From Clostridia bacterium (GTDB lineage Bacteria > Bacillota > Clostridia > Oscillospirales > CAG-272), in the NCBI GenBank assembly GCA_017517035.1, contig JAFXAN010000094.1:1-33901 (forward strand): 33,901 bases of DNA, given 5' to 3'. Position 1 is the stretch's first letter. Each line of letters opens with the position of its first letter. Made by a program: the position numbers and the translations under genes. This document shows positions 1 through 7,233 of the stretch, piece after piece. The notes under the pieces are model-generated. The model saw nothing but the letters and a program-made list of their open reading frames with translations, made no database searches and was not told the origin of the DNA.

Positions 1-138
1 ACCGCAAATAAGAATTTCTGCCTTATCGGGCTTTGCGGAAAGCTTGAAGCTACGCCTGAAGACCGGCGCATTCACATGATTGAATTCATTGCATACATCT
101 CTTGTTGCACAAACAAAATTTTTAGAAAAATTAAGCAT
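1..138 (-). CDS. N-terminus of an alpha-L-rhamnosidase-like glycosidase (truncated by window edge)
   Basis: The gene reads leftwards from an ATG at 138 off the edge of the window, giving 46 codons. A GGGAGG ribosome binding site lies six bases upstream. The visible peptide contains VFRRSFKL followed by KAEILICG. This resembles the start of the N-terminal beta-sandwich of GH78-type alpha-L-rhamnosidases, where a 'Y/F-x-R-x-x-F' strand precedes a 'K-A-x-L-x-I-x-G' strand. Other multidomain glycosidases share this kind of strand, so the family is tentative. The gene follows an AraC regulator on the same strand and has its own consensus promoter. If the family is right, it would release terminal rhamnose from plant or host glycans. 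Confidence 0.6.
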   Translation of the reverse strand, partial: MLNFSKNFVCATRDVCNEFNHVNAPVFRRSFKLSAKPDKAEILICG

Positions 139-172
139 TTTTACCTCCCGAAACTCTTTCATTTGTTTTTCC

Positions 173-201
173 ATTATATCATTTTGCTTTTTCTCTGTCA
201 A
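173..201 (-). promoter_or_regulatory. Consensus sigma-A promoter of the rhamnosidase-like gene
   Basis: On the minus strand, TTGACA (201-196) and TATAAT (178-173) are separated by exactly 17 bases. Both hexamers match the vegetative consensus. The promoter lies just downstream of the araC-type gene and about 35 bases before the start codon at 138, so the glycosidase can be transcribed independently of the regulator. Confidence 0.8.
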
Positions 202-222
202 TACAAAAAAACGACCAAATCA

Positions 223-1038
223 TTAAACTATATGGCTTTTTCTTGCAACAGCAGGAGTGATACCGTACTTTTTCTTGAATATTTTATTGAAATGGCTGAA
301 GCTGGAATACCCTACCCGCTCCGCTATCTCCTCCGAGGGTATATCTGTCATAATCAGATTGCGGTATGCTTCCCCGAGCTTTATCTCCTCTATATATTCA
401 TGGGGAGATATTCCAAAATGCTTATGCATCAGCTTTCCAAGCTGAGAATGGCTATAATTTGATAAATCTAAAAAAGCCGAAAGACCAAGCCTTATGTTTT
501 CGGCTTTTTTCATTTTTTCCATAGCAGAAATAAGTTCGCTCGGAATATTCGTTTTTTCTCCTGCGCTCTCACGCATAATAAGTCTCAGAACAAATGTTAA
601 AATCAGAATAAAATCATCGTTCTGAAGCTCCGAGGCTTTGCCAATAAGCATATTCAGTTTGAAATCTATCTCACTGTCATTTATTATCAGAGCATCTTTT
701 TCGGAAAAAAGTTTTTTCACCGCTCTTTCACCGTATATCGAAGCTATTCTGAATGCTTCATCAACTTTGACGGAAAGACAAACTATATTTACATCCTCCG
801 ATTGAGAAACAAATGAATGACAGTCGCCCGGGCGCATAAAGATAACCGTGCCGCAATGCGCATCAATTTTCTTATCATTTATTATCTTGGAGCATCCACC
901 CCCAACAATAATGATTATCTCAAAAAAATCATGTGAGTGGTATATATCTGTCAGCTTTCTTTTTGAAACCTTCTGAAAAATATAATCATTTTTCTTGAAT
1001 ATTGAATTTATCGAGTCAAATTCATATTTTACGCTCAT
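223..1038 (-). CDS. AraC-family transcriptional regulator with cupin sensor domain
   Basis: This 271-residue protein has the standard AraC layout. An N-terminal cupin half contains HSHDFFEIIIIV and the RPGDCHSF loop. The C-terminal double helix-turn-helix (about residues 170-265) contains YSHSQLGKLMHKHFGISP, then IAERVGYSSFSHFNKIFKKK. I chose the ATG at 1038, not the reading-frame extension to 1053, because GGAGGCGAGAAA sits directly before it and the extra codons would be the ribosome binding site itself. The gene is divergent from a DMT permease and a glycosidase and lies upstream of a rhamnosidase-like gene. By AraC-family precedent it probably senses a sugar and controls both sides; that role is inference. 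Confidence 0.9.
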   Translation of the reverse strand: MSVKYEFDSINSIFKKNDYIFQKVSKRKLTDIYHSHDFFEIIIIVGGGCSKIINDKKIDAHCGTVIFMRPGDCHSFVSQSEDVNIVCLSVKVDEAFRIASIYGERAVKKLFSEKDALIINDSEIDFKLNMLIGKASELQNDDFILILTFVLRLIMRESAGEKTNIPSELISAMEKMKKAENIRLGLSAFLDLSNYSHSQLGKLMHKHFGISPHEYIEEIKLGEAYRNLIMTDIPSEEIAERVGYSSFSHFNKIFKKKYGITPAVARKSHIV

Positions 1039-1056
1039 TTTCTCGCCTCCCACTAT

Positions 1057-1085
1057 ATTTTAGCACATCTTTTTTTGTTTTTCAA
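1057..1085 (-). promoter_or_regulatory. Promoter of the AraC-family regulator
   Basis: On the minus strand TTGAAA (1085-1080) and TAAAAT (1062-1057) are 17 bases apart, and the start codon at 1038 follows a short leader containing GGAGG. It faces away from the promoter at 1128-1156. The 42 bases between them hold two AAAAAAC runs 11 bases apart, a possible regulator site. Confidence 0.55.
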
Positions 1086-1127
1086 TAAGAATGAGCAAAA
1101 AACGCATAAAAAACATCAATAATCGTC

Positions 1128-1156
1128 TTTACAAAAGGAGATCATTTGTGTATCAT
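1128..1156 (+). promoter_or_regulatory. Promoter of the permease-glycosidase operon
   Basis: TTTACA (1128-1133) and TATCAT (1151-1156) are separated by 17 bases, upstream of the permease start at 1198. The -10 hexamer departs from consensus at one base, which suits an activator-dependent promoter next to a divergent AraC gene. Confidence 0.5.
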
Positions 1157-1197
1157 AGTATACGAAGTAACCAAAAATCACATACGGAGACAAGAGA

Positions 1198-2034
1198 ATG
1201 CTATATTTGCTTCTGTTTTTATCTATACTTTTTGCAGTACTTAACAATATTCTTTACCATAAGCTTTCCGAGCTTGGAAAATATGATAATTTCTTTTTCA
1301 CAGCCATGTCCTCTTTTGTTTGGCTTGCGGTTTTAGCTCCCCTTGCAGACTTTGGAGCACTTAATAAAGCCGAGCTGATATTCGGAATCATTTACGGCAC
1401 GGTGCAAGCAATGTTCTTGTTTTTCAAGATGAAAGCGATGAGTACCGGTCCGGTTTCTGTAACCTCTGTTGTATCAAATTGTTCGATGGTTCTGACAACC
1501 CTCATGGGAATAATAATTTTCAGCGAGAAGGTCACGCTTCTTCAAATTGCCGGCTCTGCTCTCATCCTTCTTTCGGTATTTTTATGTGTCGATCCTAAAT
1601 CCGACATGAAAATGACGCTGAAATGGAAGATATACTGTGTGTTTTTCTTCGTATTTGCCGCTGCTGTGGGAATAATCTTCAAGCTTTTTTCCGCATATGA
1701 GGCATCGGGAGCAAACATGATGTCGGTGGCTGCCATCAGCATGGTGATATGCTTATCCTTGCTTTCCTTTGCCATAGAAAAGAAGCCAAAGCCGAAGCGC
1801 ATACATATTTTGTTTGCGGTGCTTTGCGGAATCCTAAGCTGCTTCTATAACAGAATAAATGTTTTTCTCTCGGGTGCGCTCCCGTCGGTTGTGTTTTTCC
1901 CAATATTCAATGGCTCGATCGTTCTTTTTTCATCACTTTCGGGTGCTTTGATATTTAAGGAACAGCTTTCAAAAAAACAGTATTTCGGTATTCTCACGGG
2001 AATACTCGCAATAATAATTTTAGCATTAAAATAA
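1198..2034 (+). CDS. DMT/EamA-superfamily membrane transporter
   Basis: This 278-residue, very hydrophobic protein has about ten membrane segments in two repeats of roughly five, the organisation of drug/metabolite transporter (EamA-like) proteins. The first repeat ends near VDPKSDMK (about residue 132). The second repeat ends with ALIFKEQLSKKQYFGILTGI, typical of the last two helices of this superfamily. The ATG at 1198 has GGAGACAAGAGA just ahead. The gene is divergent from an AraC regulator and lies 14 bases before a glycosidase gene. It may therefore import a sugar or oligosaccharide, although DMT proteins carry very varied substrates. No ABC or PTS sugar importer is visible nearby. Confidence 0.85.
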   Translation: MLYLLLFLSILFAVLNNILYHKLSELGKYDNFFFTAMSSFVWLAVLAPLADFGALNKAELIFGIIYGTVQAMFLFFKMKAMSTGPVSVTSVVSNCSMVLTTLMGIIIFSEKVTLLQIAGSALILLSVFLCVDPKSDMKMTLKWKIYCVFFFVFAAAVGIIFKLFSAYEASGANMMSVAAISMVICLSLLSFAIEKKPKPKRIHILFAVLCGILSCFYNRINVFLSGALPSVVFFPIFNGSIVLFSSLSGALIFKEQLSKKQYFGILTGILAIIILALK

Positions 2035-2048
2035 GGTAGGTAAAGGCT

Positions 2049-3674
2049 ATGATCGAATTTCAGTATAAGCTTCCCGCACAAAATATTGAGGGAAGAAGAA
2101 ACGGTACATATAATAACCGTGAGCTTGGCTTGCCCTCTGTTCTCACAACAACAAGCCATCGTCTCGGAGATTTTCTTCACCTTCTCCGAACAAATATCTA
2201 TGCAGACAGAGCACTTGTTTTCCTTGGTGGAAAAATGATGATGTGCGATAAAAACTGGATCCGTGACCATGTTCATGTTATGAAGGCAATGCGCCATTTT
2301 GAATATGATCTCGGCTCGTTCCTTAATTTCATAATCGACACACAGCGCGAGGACGGACAGTTTTATGAGCTTATCAAGCAGATGGATGATTATCACTGGA
2401 AGATGGTTGATGAGGATTGCCGAATACTTTATGAGGAGGATAATCTTTCACTTGTGCGCCTTGAGCTTGAAGCGGATATAGAATATCTCGTTGTTGAGGG
2501 TGCCACATATTTTTACAGAACAAACGGTGATAACGAATGGCTTCGCAGAGTTCTTCCGAAGCTTGAAAAGGGCATTGACTATATAACCTCAGATGAAAAA
2601 AGATGGGATAAGGAGCACGGGCTTGTCAAGCGCCCATTCACCATCGACACATGGGATTTCACAAATGATCTTAATTCCTCAAATGACAGAAGGATACATG
2701 ATGACGAGCCGATGTCAATAATGCACGGAGATAACTCGGGTGTTTACCGTGCAATGAATCAGCTTGCATTCTTCAACCGCCGCCTCGGAAACGAGGAAAA
2801 AGCGCTCATGTGGGAGGAAAGAGCTGCAAAAATCAGAGAAAACATGATGAAATATCTCTGGAACGGAGATTTCTTCATTCATCAATATCACCTCGGGCAT
2901 GACGGAATTGATGACCTTGAGAATAAGAGAATGTCACTGTCTCTTCCTTATGATATAAACCGTGGGGTAACAACTGTTGAAGAATCAAGGAAAATAATCG
3001 AAGAATATATGCGCAGAAGAGAGACTACCGATTATTTTGCAGAATGGTTCAGCATTGATCCGCCCTATAAAAAATTCCATAAAAACAATCCGGGTGAATA
3101 TGTAAACGGAGCAATTTCCCCCTTCACCGCAGGCGAGCTTGCAAAGGCAGCATTTGAGAACGGATATGAAGAATACGGCTGGAGCATAATAGAGAGATTT
3201 ATGGAGCTTTCGGAAAGAGACAAGACTGTTTATTTCCTCTATTTCCCCGATTCAAGCCCTCAGCCCGATGGCGGTCCAAGTGCTTGGGGTGCTGCTGCTC
3301 TTATCAATGCAGTTGACGAAGGACTTGCGGGAATCAAGGATATGGGTGTGAATTATGATGAAATATATTTCTCTCCCAAATTTCCCGTAACAGACTATGA
3401 GGAGCTTCGATATTTTACGGGATATGAGGTCTCCCGCACGATCGTCGATGTTCGCTATATAATAAAGAATGAAGGCATGAGATATGATGTTTATTCTCCC
3501 GCAAAGAAAATAAATGCTCATATGCTTCTTCCGAAAGGTAAAAAATGCACAAAGCTTCTTGTGAACGGCATCGAATCCTCATTTAACGAGAGCATCATAG
3601 GCGATTCTCACTATGTTGATATAAGGCTCGAAAATCTTGACGCAGAAAAGATCAGCTTTGAGATCATATTTTAA
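2049..3674 (+). CDS. Six-hairpin (alpha/alpha)6-barrel glycosidase
   Basis: This 541-residue protein has no signal peptide, so it is probably cytoplasmic. It has the repeating aromatic- and acid-rich helices of six-hairpin glycosidases, the fold shared by GH78-, GH63- and GH15-like enzymes. Useful landmarks are KNWIRDHVHVMKAMRH (about 70-90), HGDNSGVYRAMNQLAFFNRR (about 225-245), YVNGAISPFTAGELAKAAFE (about 355-375), and QPDGGPSAWGAAALINAVDE (about 405-425). A small beta-rich C-terminal region follows from about 450, as in rhamnosidase-like enzymes. The acidic residues in the second and third motifs are candidate catalytic residues, but I cannot assign them. It follows the permease by 14 bases. 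It likely cleaves an imported oligosaccharide; the GH family and substrate are unknown. Confidence 0.75.
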   Translation: MIEFQYKLPAQNIEGRRNGTYNNRELGLPSVLTTTSHRLGDFLHLLRTNIYADRALVFLGGKMMMCDKNWIRDHVHVMKAMRHFEYDLGSFLNFIIDTQREDGQFYELIKQMDDYHWKMVDEDCRILYEEDNLSLVRLELEADIEYLVVEGATYFYRTNGDNEWLRRVLPKLEKGIDYITSDEKRWDKEHGLVKRPFTIDTWDFTNDLNSSNDRRIHDDEPMSIMHGDNSGVYRAMNQLAFFNRRLGNEEKALMWEERAAKIRENMMKYLWNGDFFIHQYHLGHDGIDDLENKRMSLSLPYDINRGVTTVEESRKIIEEYMRRRETTDYFAEWFSIDPPYKKFHKNNPGEYVNGAISPFTAGELAKAAFENGYEEYGWSIIERFMELSERDKTVYFLYFPDSSPQPDGGPSAWGAAALINAVDEGLAGIKDMGVNYDEIYFSPKFPVTDYEELRYFTGYEVSRTIVDVRYIIKNEGMRYDVYSPAKKINAHMLLPKGKKCTKLLVNGIESSFNESIIGDSHYVDIRLENLDAEKISFEIIF

Positions 3675-3686
3675 AATGTAATAATT

Positions 3687-3725
3687 AAACAGTAATTTTA
3701 CATCGCATCTCACCGATAAATTACT
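3687..3725. repeat. 39-bp remnant of the AAACAGTAATTT miniature-element family
   Basis: The left edge reads AAACAGTAATTT. The right edge, reverse-complemented, reads AGTAATTTATCGGTGAG, matching one terminus of the elements at 18664, 22287, 25820 and 33762. Almost the whole core is gone and the last bases of the right terminus are missing. A TA precedes AACAG on the left, as in other copies. It is probably an internally deleted or solo-end relic. Confidence 0.6.
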
Positions 3726-3738
3726 ATAAAAAAATAAA

Positions 3739-3761
3739 GAGGCTGATTCTCAATCAGCCTC
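3739..3761. terminator. Bidirectional intrinsic terminator between the glycosidase gene and hom
   Basis: A 10-bp stem GAGGCTGATT/AATCAGCCTC with a 3-base loop has TTTT on its right. On the minus strand it is followed by TTTATTTTTTT. It lies between two convergent genes and should stop both, most strongly hom. Confidence 0.85.
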
Positions 3762-3774
3762 TTTTGCTATTGTA

Positions 3775-4998
3775 TTAAAGCACTCTGATTCTTGAAAGAA
3801 CCTTGATTTCCTTTTCTGCAAATTCCTTTTCCTTTGCAAGTGCATCCTTTTCCGTCATGGGCTTTGTGATAAACGCACATTCACCGTCAGCGGTGATACT
3901 GCATTTCACATCATCGGATGCAAATACCTTTTCCATGCACTTGGAACAGCCCGCAATTCGGAAATAATGTGCACAGACATGATCTGCAAAAGGAGCTATA
4001 TCATTTTCCTTTGCATCCGTCCATTTTGCAGAGCCTGCGCTTGTGCCAAGCTTAACGGCAATATCAATAACATCAGAAACAACAGCACTCGCTGTAGGAA
4101 GCTTTCCCGCTCCTCTGCCATAGAACATCGCATCGCCAAGCATATCACATCCAACAAGTATTCCGTTGAATACATCGGAAACATCATGAAGCGGATTTGC
4201 TGCGGCAATAAGCCTCGGAGCAACAAAGGCAAGGATCCTATCTCCAACCTTTTCAGCGTGTCCGATGAGCTTGATTGAATAATTCTCAAGCTCCTCGGCA
4301 AAGGTAACATCTCTTGAATCTATTTTTGTGATTCCCTCGCAATGGATCGCATCGGGTGAGATCAGCTTTCCATAAGCCAGTGCAGCAAGAATAACAATCT
4401 TTCTTGCCGCATCGTGTCCCTCAATATCAGATGTAGGATCAGCCTCGGCATATCCCTTTGCCTGCGCCTCCTTGAGGGCTGCTTCAAATGATGTGCCGTT
4501 CTCGGACATTTGTGTGAGAATATAGTTTGTAGTTCCGTTGAGGATACCCGAAATCGCATCAATATTGTTCTGCGCAAGATCGCTCATCATAGGCTTGATT
4601 ATCGGAATACCGCCTCCAACGCTTGCCTCGAATAGATACCTTACGCCATTTTTCTCGGCAATACTGAGAAGCTCTGTTCCAAACTGTGCAACAACAAGCT
4701 TATTTGATGTTACAACATTCTTCCCTGCCTCAAGTGCTGCCTTTGAAAAATCATATGCGGGATGAGCACCGCCCATCGCCTCAACAACAATATCAACATC
4801 CTTATCTGCAATTATATCGTTAAAATCATGTGTTATAAGTGTCTCAAAGGGACTTCCGGGAAAATCACGGAGATCAAGAATATGCTTGATCCTGATATCC
4901 GCACCTGTTTTTGCTTTGATCACATCCCTATTTTTCTCAATGACCTCGGCTGTTCCACTGCCAACAACACCAAAGCCAAGAATTGCTACATTAATCAT
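3775..4998 (-). CDS. hom: Homoserine dehydrogenase
   Basis: This 407-residue protein catalyses NAD(P)H-dependent reduction of aspartate semialdehyde to homoserine, the branch to threonine and methionine. The N-terminus has the Rossmann motif GFGVVGSG (residues 8-15). The catalytic domain contains NGTTNYIL and then AEADPTSDIEGHDAARKI, the homoserine dehydrogenase signature. After about residue 325 the C-terminus is a short segment with CSKCMEKV, shorter than the ACT domain of typical Gram-positive enzymes (about 430 residues or more in all). Feedback control may therefore differ. An AGGAG site precedes the ATG. The gene stands alone, and a MITE lies in its presumed leader. metH, a later step of methionine synthesis, is 11 kb away. 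Confidence 0.96.
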   Translation of the reverse strand: MINVAILGFGVVGSGTAEVIEKNRDVIKAKTGADIRIKHILDLRDFPGSPFETLITHDFNDIIADKDVDIVVEAMGGAHPAYDFSKAALEAGKNVVTSNKLVVAQFGTELLSIAEKNGVRYLFEASVGGGIPIIKPMMSDLAQNNIDAISGILNGTTNYILTQMSENGTSFEAALKEAQAKGYAEADPTSDIEGHDAARKIVILAALAYGKLISPDAIHCEGITKIDSRDVTFAEELENYSIKLIGHAEKVGDRILAFVAPRLIAAANPLHDVSDVFNGILVGCDMLGDAMFYGRGAGKLPTASAVVSDVIDIAVKLGTSAGSAKWTDAKENDIAPFADHVCAHYFRIAGCSKCMEKVFASDDVKCSITADGECAFITKPMTEKDALAKEKEFAEKEIKVLSRIRVL

Positions 4999-5022
4999 CT
5001 GTTTTCTCCTAATTTGAATAGA

Positions 5023-5300
5023 TAAGGTCAGGAGTATTATCCGAACTCGCCTGAAAGCCTGAATTTATTAGAGCTTTCAGGCTCGTCGTCCTTGCCAAAT
5101 TCACATTTGCCATCGTCCTCCGCACCCGAAATCTTCTAAAAATTCGGGCTTTCGGGTTCGAAGAAATTCAGGGCGAGCAAATTTTTGTCCTCAAAAAAGA
5201 GAATTTTGCAGAGAATATACGAATATTCTCAAAAAATTATCTGCATTTGCGGCGAAAATTTGCCGTTCTGAATCGGGTTCGGATAATACTCCTGACCTTA
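5023..5300. mobile_element. IS630-like MITE with 24-bp perfect terminal inverted repeats, in the hom leader
   Basis: The left end (5023-5046) begins TAAGGTCAGGAGTATTATCC and the right end (5277-5300) is its exact reverse complement over 24 bases. If the outer TA pairs are the target duplication, the element is 274 bp starting AGGTCAGG, which fits the TA target choice of IS630/Tc1-type transposases. It has no coding sequence. It contains several internal hairpins: GCCTGAAAGC/GCTTTCAGGC (5049-5082), a CCCGAAA/TTTCGGG pair (about 5125-5157), and GAGAATAT/ATATTCTC (5211-5230). One edge is 24 bases from the hom start codon, and the other abuts the likely hom transcription start. This element fills most of the gene-free stretch 4999-5416. 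Confidence 0.85.
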
Positions 5301-5305
5301 CATAT

Positions 5306-5334
5306 ATAATACCAAAAAAATCGAGTTTTGTAAA
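5306..5334 (-). promoter_or_regulatory. Likely hom promoter, on the far side of the MITE
   Basis: On the minus strand TTTACA (5334-5329) and TATTAT (5311-5306) are 17 bases apart. The expected transcription start, about 7 bases downstream, falls at the right end of the MITE. The MITE would then be transcribed as a roughly 300-base 5' leader of hom. No comparably good promoter was seen in the 24 bases between the MITE and hom. Confidence 0.55.
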
Positions 5335-5353
5335 GACAAAAATGCAAAATATC

Positions 5354-5381
5354 TTGAAATTTTTTTATTTTGTGGTAAAAT
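5354..5381 (+). promoter_or_regulatory. Promoter of the DUF4364 gene
   Basis: TTGAAA (5354-5359) and TAAAAT (5376-5381) are separated by 16 bases, about 36 bases before the start codon. It is back-to-back with the hom promoter. Confidence 0.55.
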
Positions 5382-5416
5382 ATATATATACCAAAGCCGC
5401 AAAAGGAGGGCAAAAA

Positions 5417-5965
5417 ATGAGTTCACCCATAGGAAGCCGCAGAAATGTTAAGATATTTGTGCTTTATTTGATGGAAAATATAAATTATCCGTTGGATTTT
5501 GTCACCATAAATGATGTAGTCATGCAAACAGATTATATAATTTATCTCGATTTTGCAGAATGCTTTCATGAAATGGTCGATGACGGTCTTATCATCGCAG
5601 AAAGCGACGGTGAGGAAACATATTACTATGTTTCGGAAAAGGGACGAGTTGTTGCAAGAGAGCTGAAAAGCGATATTCTACCGTCCATACTTGACCAGAG
5701 CCTGCGATATGCGCTACGCTATCTTGATTTCAAGAGACGAGGAGTCAAATCAAGCTGCACATCCGAAAAAACAGATGACGGAAGATATAAGATCGAATGC
5801 TCTCTTACAGAAAAGGGCGTTGTTATATATTCTACCACTCTCGTTGTTGACACAGAAGAGCGTGTTGAAAAAATGAAGGAAAACTTCAGAGACCGCCCCG
5901 AAGTGATATACCGTGGAGTTACTGCACTTCTTGCAGGGAATGTTAACTATTTGTTTGATTTTTAA
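5417..5965 (+). CDS. DUF4364 family protein
   Basis: This 182-residue soluble protein resembles DUF4364, a clostridial family of unknown function. The first ~75 residues look like a winged helix: NVKIFVLYLMENINYPLDF, then a helix ending FHEMVDDGLI, then a YYYVSEKGR wing. A mixed alpha/beta C-terminal half follows. The ATG at 5417 was chosen over the in-frame start at 5342 because AAAGGAGGG lies just before it and the upstream stretch is promoter sequence. It stands beside a sporulation-type sigma factor, consistent with a regulatory role. DNA binding is inferred from the fold only. Confidence 0.8.
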   Translation: MSSPIGSRRNVKIFVLYLMENINYPLDFVTINDVVMQTDYIIYLDFAECFHEMVDDGLIIAESDGEETYYYVSEKGRVVARELKSDILPSILDQSLRYALRYLDFKRRGVKSSCTSEKTDDGRYKIECSLTEKGVVIYSTTLVVDTEERVEKMKENFRDRPEVIYRGVTALLAGNVNYLFDF

Positions 5966-6061
5966 CAACAAAAATGTCGAAAAAATGTAAATAATCTCGG
6001 AATATACAGGATTTTTATACATTTTTGTTTATTTTGACGATAAATAATTGTGAAAAAACTA

Positions 6062-6089
6062 TTGACATTGTGAAAAATAATGGTATAAT
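6062..6089 (+). promoter_or_regulatory. Consensus sigma-A promoter of the sigma-factor gene
   Basis: TTGACA (6062-6067) and TATAAT (6084-6089) match consensus perfectly and are spaced by 16 bases, about 53 bases before the start codon at 6143. A lone TGTCGAA lies further upstream at 5975-5981. Confidence 0.8.
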
Positions 6090-6142
6090 AGTTATGGATA
6101 TAGATTAAATTTCATTTTGTAATAGGAATCGGCGGTGCTCTG

Positions 6143-6745
6143 ATGGGATCAAAGAATATAAGCGATAACAGTTTTCTTTCTCCCGAGTTGCTCACCGCAC
6201 TTCTCCGTTCTTATAAAAACGGAGATGAGAACGCCTTTGACCGTTTGGTGCAATATTATATGCCCCTTATAGACAGTATGGTCACCAGGTGCTACGAAGG
6301 TCTTTCGCCTTATTATGAGAGAGATGATGTTTTGCAGTTTGCCTTGATCGCATTATCAAGAGCAGCCTTGACATATAAATTGGAACAGAATAAAGTAACC
6401 TTTGGTCTTTATGCAAAAATATGTATCGGAAATGCGCTGATCTCAAAGATGCGCTCCGCAAGGAAAAGTCATGTTGAGGTTTTCCCGATAGAGGGGATTT
6501 TTAACATGGCAGACCCGGAGGACATTTCAAAAAGCATTGTGGAAAAGGAAACCTTAAATGAGCTAAGCGAGCTTATTTCTCTAACTCTTTCCGGGTTTGA
6601 AAATGAGGTTTTCGGGCTTTATGCTTCGGGTTTTTCATCTTCCGATATTGCAAGGAAGCTAAACAAAACCGAGAAATCGGTGGAGAATGCAATTTTCAGG
6701 GCAAGGAAAAAACTAAAATCTGTGTTAAATGAGACTCCGATGTGA
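6143..6745 (+). CDS. Sigma-70 family RNA polymerase sigma factor, SigH-like
   Basis: This 200-residue protein has sigma region 2 at about residues 20-110: NAFDRLVQYYMPLI, the acidic YYERDDVLQFALIALSRAAL core helix, and FGLYAKICIGNALISKMR. Region 4 is at about 140-195: LSGFENEVFGLYASGFSSSDIARKL and VENAIFRARKKLKSVL. The KSVENAIFRARKKL recognition helix resembles SigH/Spo0H, the sporulation and stationary-phase sigma factor of Bacillota, more than extracytoplasmic-function factors. The ribosome binding site (GGCGGTG) is modest. No anti-sigma factor is adjacent. With a germination gene in the window, a sporulation role is plausible but unproved; it may be a paralogue of the true sigH. Confidence 0.8.
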   Translation: MGSKNISDNSFLSPELLTALLRSYKNGDENAFDRLVQYYMPLIDSMVTRCYEGLSPYYERDDVLQFALIALSRAALTYKLEQNKVTFGLYAKICIGNALISKMRSARKSHVEVFPIEGIFNMADPEDISKSIVEKETLNELSELISLTLSGFENEVFGLYASGFSSSDIARKLNKTEKSVENAIFRARKKLKSVLNETPM

Positions 6746-6805
6746 GTTCTCTTTAATAAATTAGTCCGAAAATCGGACATGTACACAAAAGTGAGGTAAA
6801 AGACA

Positions 6806-7117
6806 ATGTACGAAGAAGAGAATGTAGTAGTGGAAGAGGAAGTTTTCGAAGACGAAACTCTGGTCTGCAAGGAATGTGGCAACGAATTTGTTTTCACAGC
6901 AGGCGAAAAGCAGTTCTACAAGGAAAAGGGCTTTGTAAATAAGCCTAAGTGCTGCAAGGCTTGCCGCGATGCAAGAAAGAATGCTGACAGAGCTCCCAGA
7001 GAAGTTTTCACAACCGTTTGCGCTGAGTGCGGCGGTGAGGCTAAGGTAAACTTCCAGCCCACAAGTGACAGACCTGTCTACTGCAAGGCTTGCTTTGATG
7101 CAAGAAGAAACGGCTAA
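6806..7117 (+). CDS. Zinc-ribbon protein (zf-trcl type)
   Basis: This 103-residue protein has an acidic N-terminal tail (about residues 1-20) followed by two similar zinc-binding halves. The first pairs CKEC (about 24-27) with CKAC. The second pairs CAEC with CKAC. Both end in CKAC-x2-AR, suggesting an internal duplication. It matches the 'probable zinc-ribbon' family common in Clostridia, whose function is unknown. GTGAGGT lies ten bases before the ATG. It is 60 bases after the sigma-factor gene with a small hairpin (GTCCG/CGGAC) between, so it may be partly co-transcribed. A strong terminator follows. Confidence 0.85.
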   Translation: MYEEENVVVEEEVFEDETLVCKECGNEFVFTAGEKQFYKEKGFVNKPKCCKACRDARKNADRAPREVFTTVCAECGGEAKVNFQPTSDRPVYCKACFDARRNG

Positions 7118-7160
7118 TCAGTAAGTAATATTGTCTTTTCGGGACTATATACAAATTGAT

Positions 7161-7197
7161 CATCCACCGCTCCGCTTATGCGGAGCGGTTTCTTTTT
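7161..7197. repeat. Left copy of a 37-bp direct repeat containing a terminator
   Basis: The 37 bases from CATCCACCGC to CGGTTTCTTTTT recur exactly at 7989-8025. The two copies bracket an 828-bp offset containing the XRE regulator and the decayed gene. They may mark a duplication or integration event at a terminator. Confidence 0.8.
7166..7189 (+). terminator. Intrinsic terminator of the zinc-ribbon gene
   Basis: A 10-bp stem ACCGCTCCGC/GCGGAGCGGT with a TTAT loop is followed by TTCTTTTTT on the plus strand, about 50 bases after the zinc-ribbon stop codon. Confidence 0.9.
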
Positions 7198-7200
7198 TGC

Positions 7201-7233
7201 AAAAAAAGCTATCACTTAATGATAGCTTTTTTT
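7201..7233 (-). terminator. Terminator of the XRE regulator gene
   Basis: A7-GCTATCA pairs with TGATAGC-T7 across a CTTAA loop. The stem touches the stop codon of the XRE gene, and its T-tract serves the minus strand; it is symmetric, so it may also back up the preceding plus-strand terminator. Confidence 0.75.

Noticed and set aside
76..462. Plus-strand frame of 128 codons across the AraC gene and the first partial gene
   Set aside because: It is antisense to the AraC C-terminus and contains the rhamnosidase promoter region; no recognisable product.
1845..2396. Minus-strand frame of 183 codons over the permease-glycosidase junction
   Set aside because: It spans two confident plus-strand genes and shows no motif or initiation signals.
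4999..5300. T-box or lysine/threonine riboswitch in the hom leader
   Set aside because: The 24-bp terminal inverted repeats and TA edges explain the region as a MITE, and no T-box consensus (TGGNACCGCG) was seen.
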